From contig CAJUEB010000025.1 in assembly GCA_910585135.1 (NCBI GenBank), forward strand, positions 1 to 17,577: 17,577 nucleotides of DNA, in the 5' to 3' direction. Position numbers and translations under genes: made by a program. This DNA comes from an uncultured Eubacteriales bacterium (GTDB taxonomy: Bacteria; Bacillota; Clostridia; Peptostreptococcales; Anaerovoracaceae). The notes under the pieces are model-generated. The model had not been told where the DNA came from, ran no database searches, and saw only the letters and a program-made list of their open reading frames with translations. Below are positions 14,397-17,577 of this stretch, in pieces (the first letter of the stretch is position 1; the number at the start of each line of letters is the position of its first letter).

Positions 14397-14459
14397 TCTG
14401 TCATCTCCTTTACATTTTTCCATTTTAAAGGGTCATATGCCGCCCTCTTCTTTCTGTTG

Positions 14460-14486
14460 TTAGCACTCATTTCGTTTGAGTGCTAA
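14460..14486 (-). promoter_or_regulatory. CIRCE operator of groESL (HrcA binding site)
   Basis: TTAGCACTC (14460-14468), a 9-base spacer and GAGTGCTAA (14478-14486) form the perfect CIRCE inverted repeat. It lies just downstream of the groES promoter, where the HrcA repressor blocks transcription until heat or misfolded protein titrates GroEL. hrcA is not in the window. Confidence 0.98.
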
Positions 14487-14490
14487 CTAT

Positions 14491-14519
14491 AATTTACAGC
14501 GATTTCCTCTATTTGTCAA
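14491..14519 (-). promoter_or_regulatory. groESL promoter
   Basis: On the minus strand a perfect TTGACA (14514-14519) and TAAATT (14491-14496) are 17 bases apart. The predicted start lies within or at the edge of CIRCE. The -35 is only about nine bases past the stop of the DNA glycosylase gene, and no terminator separates them. Confidence 0.8.
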
Positions 14520-14527
14520 CAGGTTTT

Positions 14528-15448
14528 TCATTCTTTTTTGGAAAGATTATGATGCGTAATATAATAAAACAGATATTGCTGTGCGATTCCCCCGTATTCT
14601 CCAAACGTTTCCGCAGCAAACGCCGCCATCGCATTCATATCGTGTTCTGCAATTCCATACATCTGGTTCATTACCTTCCTGACCCATACGTCAATCGGGA
14701 AACGGTCAAATTTACCCATCGCGAACAATGCAATGCAGTTTGCCACTTTAGGGCCTACCCCGCAATATCCCTGCAAGGCTTCAAACGCCTCCGACGAAGA
14801 AACTTCATCAATGCCAAGCCGCTCAAGCGCCTCCATTCCATGCGCCTGCACCTGCTTTGCCGTCTCAATCAGATATTTTGCCCGATATCCCAGCCTGCAA
14901 GGCGCTAAATCCGCCAGGCTTGCGGCTGCCAGCACTTCGGCAGAGGGCAGGTTGTAATACGTCTTTCCTTCAAAGTCCCCTGCCTTTTCTCCCAACGTCT
15001 CCGCCAGCGAACGGATGCATTTCTTAATGCGCGGGATATTATTGTTTTGGGAAATGAGAAAAGAAAGCAGCGTTTCCCACTTTTCCTGGTTGAGAATCCG
15101 TATCCCTTGCCCGAATTCTATCGCTTTGCCAATGACCGGATCTTTGTCACGAAGCGACTGCTTAATCTGCCCATAATCCCTGTCCAAATCCAAATATGTA
15201 CGCCATATCGATTCAAAATCCGCCACATCCGCACCGTATATCGCCAAATCCCGGCTTTCTTTCTCATAGCTGATCCGGACCGGCCTGCCAAATGCGATAC
15301 CGCTATAGCTTCCATCTGCGTTTTTCTCCCATCGGAAGCACTGCCCGCAGTCAAAGATATGGTCAAGGTCAAAATCCGCCACATCCGCTACTGTCAATTT
15401 CTGCTCGTCTGTTTTTAACTTCCATTTTTTCTCCATATCGATTCCCAT
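14528..15448 (-). CDS. 8-oxoguanine DNA glycosylase/AP lyase, OGG1 type
   Basis: It removes oxidised guanine from DNA and nicks the abasic site. The protein has 306 residues from the ATG at 15448. Residues of about 15-115 form the OGG1-type N-terminal domain, with FDCGQCFRW (32-40). The helix-hairpin-helix GPD domain follows. CGVGPKVANCIAL (229-241) carries the catalytic Lys234, and FPIDVWVRK (250-258) carries the general-base Asp253. No Fe-S cysteine set is seen, as expected for this family. An ATG at 15436 is an equally good start. A TTG frame reaches 15526 and overlaps the upstream P-loop gene, but it adds residues without family resemblance. It is probably co-transcribed with that gene and runs without a terminator into the groESL promoter region. 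Confidence 0.92.
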   Translation of the reverse strand: MGIDMEKKWKLKTDEQKLTVADVADFDLDHIFDCGQCFRWEKNADGSYSGIAFGRPVRISYEKESRDLAIYGADVADFESIWRTYLDLDRDYGQIKQSLRDKDPVIGKAIEFGQGIRILNQEKWETLLSFLISQNNNIPRIKKCIRSLAETLGEKAGDFEGKTYYNLPSAEVLAAASLADLAPCRLGYRAKYLIETAKQVQAHGMEALERLGIDEVSSSEAFEALQGYCGVGPKVANCIALFAMGKFDRFPIDVWVRKVMNQMYGIAEHDMNAMAAFAAETFGEYGGIAQQYLFYYITHHNLSKKE

Positions 15449-15518
15449 CGCATCCCTGCCCTCGCCCCACTCCGGCAACACCCGCACCACTTCCAGCTCC
15501 AAACTAGCGGTGCCGCAA

Positions 15519-16325
15519 TCACACAAGATCCTTGACTTCCAGATCCAGCCGGTTGATGTTGAACGCCGTCATTTCCTCTAATTTGGCGGCAACATCCTGC
15601 TGAAATTGTTTTGTTTCCTCGATCAAATTGCCCCCGAACTTGAAATTAGCCGTAATAAAAATATCGATTCCCTCCTGCACCGGGGAAAGCGCCACCTTCA
15701 AAATTTCTGCAACGCTGTCAGAGTCCCGCTTCACGCACTCCACGATATCGCTCATGACCTTCGCTGAAATCTTATACTCTCCGAGATAGCTGTAAGTTGG
15801 CCGCACCACTGACTTTTCCGAAATGTCCTTCCACGACCCCAGCTCCCGGAACAAAATCCGCATCGGCAGCATAAAATAACCCGAAAATTGCCGCTTTAGC
15901 TGAAAGGTAGGCGCAGGGATGACATGCTGTCCCATTTCCTCGCGATGCTTTTTCGCCAAGGCGCGCTCCGCTTCCGTGGTGATGTCCTCGATGTAAATGC
16001 GCTTGCCGATCTTAGGAAGCTCCAGACGCCTGGTGATCTTGTCAACCATGCCGTCGGAAGTACCGATCACTAAAATAGACGAAGGCTTCACCTTCTTGAT
16101 TTTCCCGCGTACCTCCTCCATATGCGCTTCTTTATGGAAAAGGGCGGTTTTCGTCGCGCCCACCTTCGTCGGCTGCCGCTTGGCCGATATCCCCGCCATG
16201 ACTTTATTTCGGCAGATGAAAAGCCCATCATCTATGATGCTTTCTATGTTTAACTGCTTGCAGAGGTTTACTGCCTGGAAACTCTTTCCCGTGCCGCTTT
16301 TCCCGATCAACCCGTAAACTTTCAT
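15519..16325 (-). CDS. P-loop NTPase with an Asp23/Gls24-like C-terminal domain
   Basis: The protein has 268 residues. The N-terminus is a Walker A motif, GKSGTGKS (8-15), inside KVYGLIGKSGTGKS, so it should bind ATP or GTP. An ILVIGTSDG strand near residue 87 and RIYIEDIT near 110 may form the rest of the nucleotide site. From about residue 195 the sequence changes to an Asp23/Gls24-like pattern. KVALSPVQEGIDIFITANFKFG leads to NLIEETKQFQQDVAAKLEEM and then FNINRLDLEVKDL, matching the strand-helix-strand core of that envelope-stress family. No signal peptide or membrane segment is present. The pairing suggests a nucleotide-driven factor at the cell surface or in stress response, but I know of no proven function. 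AGAGGA lies about 7 bases before the ATG. The DNA glycosylase gene follows. Confidence 0.75.
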   Translation of the reverse strand: MKVYGLIGKSGTGKSFQAVNLCKQLNIESIIDDGLFICRNKVMAGISAKRQPTKVGATKTALFHKEAHMEEVRGKIKKVKPSSILVIGTSDGMVDKITRRLELPKIGKRIYIEDITTEAERALAKKHREEMGQHVIPAPTFQLKRQFSGYFMLPMRILFRELGSWKDISEKSVVRPTYSYLGEYKISAKVMSDIVECVKRDSDSVAEILKVALSPVQEGIDIFITANFKFGGNLIEETKQFQQDVAAKLEEMTAFNINRLDLEVKDLV

Positions 16326-16336
16326 CTTGAATCCTC

Positions 16337-16365
16337 TTGAATTCCTTAAAAAGGTCTGCTATAAT
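16337..16365 (+). promoter_or_regulatory. Strong promoter of the ferredoxin gene
   Basis: TTGAAT (16337-16342) and a perfect TATAAT (16360-16365) are 17 bases apart. The start would be near 16372, giving a leader of about 35 nt that ends in a perfect AAAGGAGG site. This strength fits an abundant electron carrier. Confidence 0.85.
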
Positions 16366-16406
16366 CAATTTGTCGTTTAATGATAATCTTAAAGGAGGTA
16401 TTTCAA

Positions 16407-16577
16407 ATGGCTTATAAAATCACTGATGCCTGCATTTCTTGCGGAGCTTGTGCTGGCGAATGTCCAGTAGGCGCAATCTCTGAAGGAGACGGCGCTTATG
16501 TAATCGACGCTAATTCCTGCATCGACTGCGGAGCTTGCGCTGGCGCTTGCCCAACAGATGCCATTACAGAAGGCTAA
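16407..16577 (+). CDS. 2[4Fe-4S] clostridial-type ferredoxin
   Basis: A 56-residue soluble low-potential electron carrier. Eight cysteines lie in two CxxCxxCxxxCP sets at 9, 12, 15, 19 and 38, 41, 44, 48, and the two halves are internally similar (ISCGACAGECP and IDCGACAGACP). In anaerobes it serves pyruvate:ferredoxin oxidoreductase, hydrogenases and Rnf-type complexes. I chose the ATG at 16407 because AAAGGAGG (16391-16398) is 8 bases upstream. The frame continues to 16380, ahead of that site. It is the only plus-strand gene among minus-strand neighbours and has its own promoter and terminator, so it is monocistronic. Confidence 0.98.
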   Translation: MAYKITDACISCGACAGECPVGAISEGDGAYVIDANSCIDCGACAGACPTDAITEG

Positions 16578-16602
16578 TAATAAGCAGATGCTTATGATAA
16601 TG

Positions 16603-16636
16603 AATAACCGTTTCATTACGAAACGGTTATTTTATT
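16603..16636 (+). terminator. Intrinsic terminator of the ferredoxin gene
   Basis: AATAACCGTTTC (16603-16614) pairs perfectly over 12 bp with GAAACGGTTATT (16620-16631) around a 5-nt loop, followed by TTATTAT. It begins 26 bases after the stop codon. The T-run is short but the stem is strong. Confidence 0.85.
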
Positions 16637-16648
16637 ATGCAATTAATC

Positions 16649-16717
16649 TCGCAGGCAATCCGAACACAAGATCGACAAAGCCAGCATCTGACAAAATGCC
16701 TGCGAACCGGCTTTGTC
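16649..16717. repeat. Two interlocking 9-bp inverted repeats between the ferredoxin and rex genes
   Basis: TCGCAGGCA (16649-16657) is complementary to TGCCTGCGA (16697-16705). GACAAAGCC (16674-16682) is complementary to GGCTTTGTC (16709-16717). The order is A-B-A'-B', so in RNA the two helices are either alternatives or form a pseudoknot with connecting loops of 16, 14 and 3 nt. No T-run follows on either strand, so it is not an ordinary terminator. It lies in the convergent gap after the ferredoxin terminator and after the rex stop. Confidence 0.55.
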
Positions 16718-16749
16718 CTCATGATTGAAAACAAATTAAATCTTCATCA

Positions 16750-17397
16750 CTATTTACTTTTTTCGTCCCGGCTCTTGTTCATATGGTATGCCAATGAATG
16801 CAAACTATCGCTGATATGCACGTTCTCTATGGCAACATGGTTCGGCGTTTCTATGTCTACGGGAGCGAAATTCCAAAGTCCTCTGACCCCTGCGAAGCAT
16901 AGCTTATCCGCAACCTCCTGCGCCGCATCCTTCGTCGTGCATATGATCCCTATATCGATATGGTTGTCTTCAACGAATTCCACCACATTCTCATAATCCA
17001 TGACCTCGATATCATTAATTTTAATACCGATCAGCCTTGGATTGATTTCAAAGATCCCGCAGACCATGAATCCGGCTTTATAATAATAAGTATGGTTTGC
17101 GATCGCCTGCCCCAGATTGCCTGCCCCTACGATAACCATCTTATACTGTTTATCCAGCCCCAGGATCGCGCTTATCTCGTGATAAAGCCCGTCTACGCTG
17201 TATCCATAGCCTTGCTGTCCAAAACCGCCAAAATTGTTCAGATCCTGTCTGATCTGCGATGCCGTATACCCGATCAGGCGGCTGAATTCATTGGAAGAAA
17301 TCTTATCGACGCCTTTTTTCCGTAACTCGTTGAGATACCTTCTATAACGTGGCAGCCTCTTGATTACGGCGTTCGAAATCTTCGTTTGCTTCTTCAT
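16750..17397 (-). CDS. rex: Redox-sensing transcriptional repressor Rex
   Basis: A dimeric repressor that senses the NADH/NAD ratio and controls fermentation and energy genes. The protein has 215 residues, the usual length. Residues 1-80 are the winged-helix DNA-binding domain, with SRLIGYTASQIRQDLNNFG and the family signature FGGFGQQGYGYSV (56-68). The Rossmann domain begins with VIVGAGNLG (88-96). NFAPVDIETPNHVAIENVHI and a C-terminal swapped helix with LAYHMN complete the fold. The ATG at 17397 is 18 bases after the acpP stop. Its upstream GGAA site is weak, so translation may depend on coupling to acpP. I found no good Rex operator (TTGTTAA-N4-TTAACAA) in the window. Confidence 0.96.
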   Translation of the reverse strand: MKKQTKISNAVIKRLPRYRRYLNELRKKGVDKISSNEFSRLIGYTASQIRQDLNNFGGFGQQGYGYSVDGLYHEISAILGLDKQYKMVIVGAGNLGQAIANHTYYYKAGFMVCGIFEINPRLIGIKINDIEVMDYENVVEFVEDNHIDIGIICTTKDAAQEVADKLCFAGVRGLWNFAPVDIETPNHVAIENVHISDSLHSLAYHMNKSRDEKSK

Positions 17398-17415
17398 TAT
17401 GAATGTTCCGTCGCT

Positions 17416-17577
17416 TTAAGCCTTTGCCTCAACGTAGCTTACGATGTCGCTTACCGTCTGGAATTTTTCTGCATCCTCGTCAGGGACTTCGATATCAAAT
17501 TCATCTTCAATCGCCATGATGATTTCTACGGCATCCAGTGAATCCGCTTCCAGATCCTTCATCAGATGCGTTTCCAT
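17416..17577 (-). CDS. acpP: Acyl carrier protein, C-terminal part (5' end outside the window)
   Basis: 53 residues are visible. ADSLDAVEIIMAIEDEFDIE contains the DSL serine that carries 4'-phosphopantetheine, followed by VPDEDAEKF and TVSDIVSYVEAKA. This is the second half of a standard acyl carrier protein of about 75 residues, which shuttles fatty-acid intermediates in the cytoplasm. The METHL at the window edge aligns with the interior of the family (often EDTHL), so the ATG at 17577 is probably an internal methionine and the gene continues beyond the edge. rex follows 18 bases downstream and is probably co-transcribed. Confidence 0.93.
   Translation of the reverse strand: METHLMKDLEADSLDAVEIIMAIEDEFDIEVPDEDAEKFQTVSDIVSYVEAKA

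Noticed and set aside
15449..15526. An N-terminal extension of the DNA glycosylase from a TTG at 15526.
   Set aside because: It would overlap the P-loop gene, starts with an uncommon codon without a ribosome binding site, and adds residues unlike the family.
16366..16390. A Rex operator in the ferredoxin leader (TTGTCGTTTAATGATAA).
   Set aside because: Only the left half resembles the TTGTTAA-N4-TTAACAA consensus and the symmetry is poor.

Overview
This window looks like chromosome from an anaerobic Firmicute of the class Clostridia. The signs are a 56-residue two-cluster clostridial ferredoxin, a Rex redox repressor, a fused FeoA-FeoB iron transporter, a groESL operon under a CIRCE operator, a cold-shock protein, AAAGGAGG-type ribosome binding sites and sigma-A-like promoters. 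I cannot fix the genus from sequence alone.

Layout. 1-544 (minus) is the N-terminal half of a tyrosine recombinase that runs off the left edge. It is divergent from a 3-phosphoglycerate dehydrogenase gene (1040-2170) that has a long, foldable leader. A stand-alone ACT-domain protein follows (2574-2951). From 2952 to 4380 there is a gene-free stretch of 1.4 kb. Its left part is AT-rich and its right part GC-rich, and it holds several unrelated families of degenerate short repeats. A minus-strand cluster follows: rdgB (8473-7865), yihY (7850-6978) and feoAB (6780-4381), probably ending at a terminator near 3942-4002. Divergent from it are a D-2-hydroxyacid dehydrogenase and an NhaC-family antiporter 12 bases apart (8611-10821), then a QueG-like iron-sulfur protein (10976-11755) with a strong terminator. 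The next minus-strand block, read in its own direction, is acpP (partial, from the right edge), rex, a P-loop NTPase with an Asp23-like tail, an OGG1-type DNA glycosylase, groES, groEL and a cold-shock gene. The ferredoxin gene (16407-16577) sits inside this block on the plus strand, between rex and the P-loop gene.

How the genes fit together. Most of the content is housekeeping: serine synthesis, ferrous iron import, nucleotide-pool and oxidised-guanine repair (rdgB and the OGG1-type enzyme), protein folding, electron carriage by ferredoxin, NADH/NAD sensing by Rex, and fatty-acid synthesis by ACP. The least ordinary proteins are the P-loop/Asp23-like fusion, the hydroxyacid dehydrogenase paired with an NhaC-type carrier, and the cysteine-rich QueG-like protein.

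The most unusual material is non-coding: interlocking inverted repeats between ferredoxin and rex, a possibly related element downstream of serA, four TTTTCTCT-N25/26-AGAGAA modules in 273 bases, a roughly 17-nt periodic array, and tandem repeats of 33 or 39 nt upstream of, inside and downstream of feoB. I found no CRISPR array, tRNA, rRNA or complete insertion sequence, and nothing that clearly amounts to a new multi-gene system.
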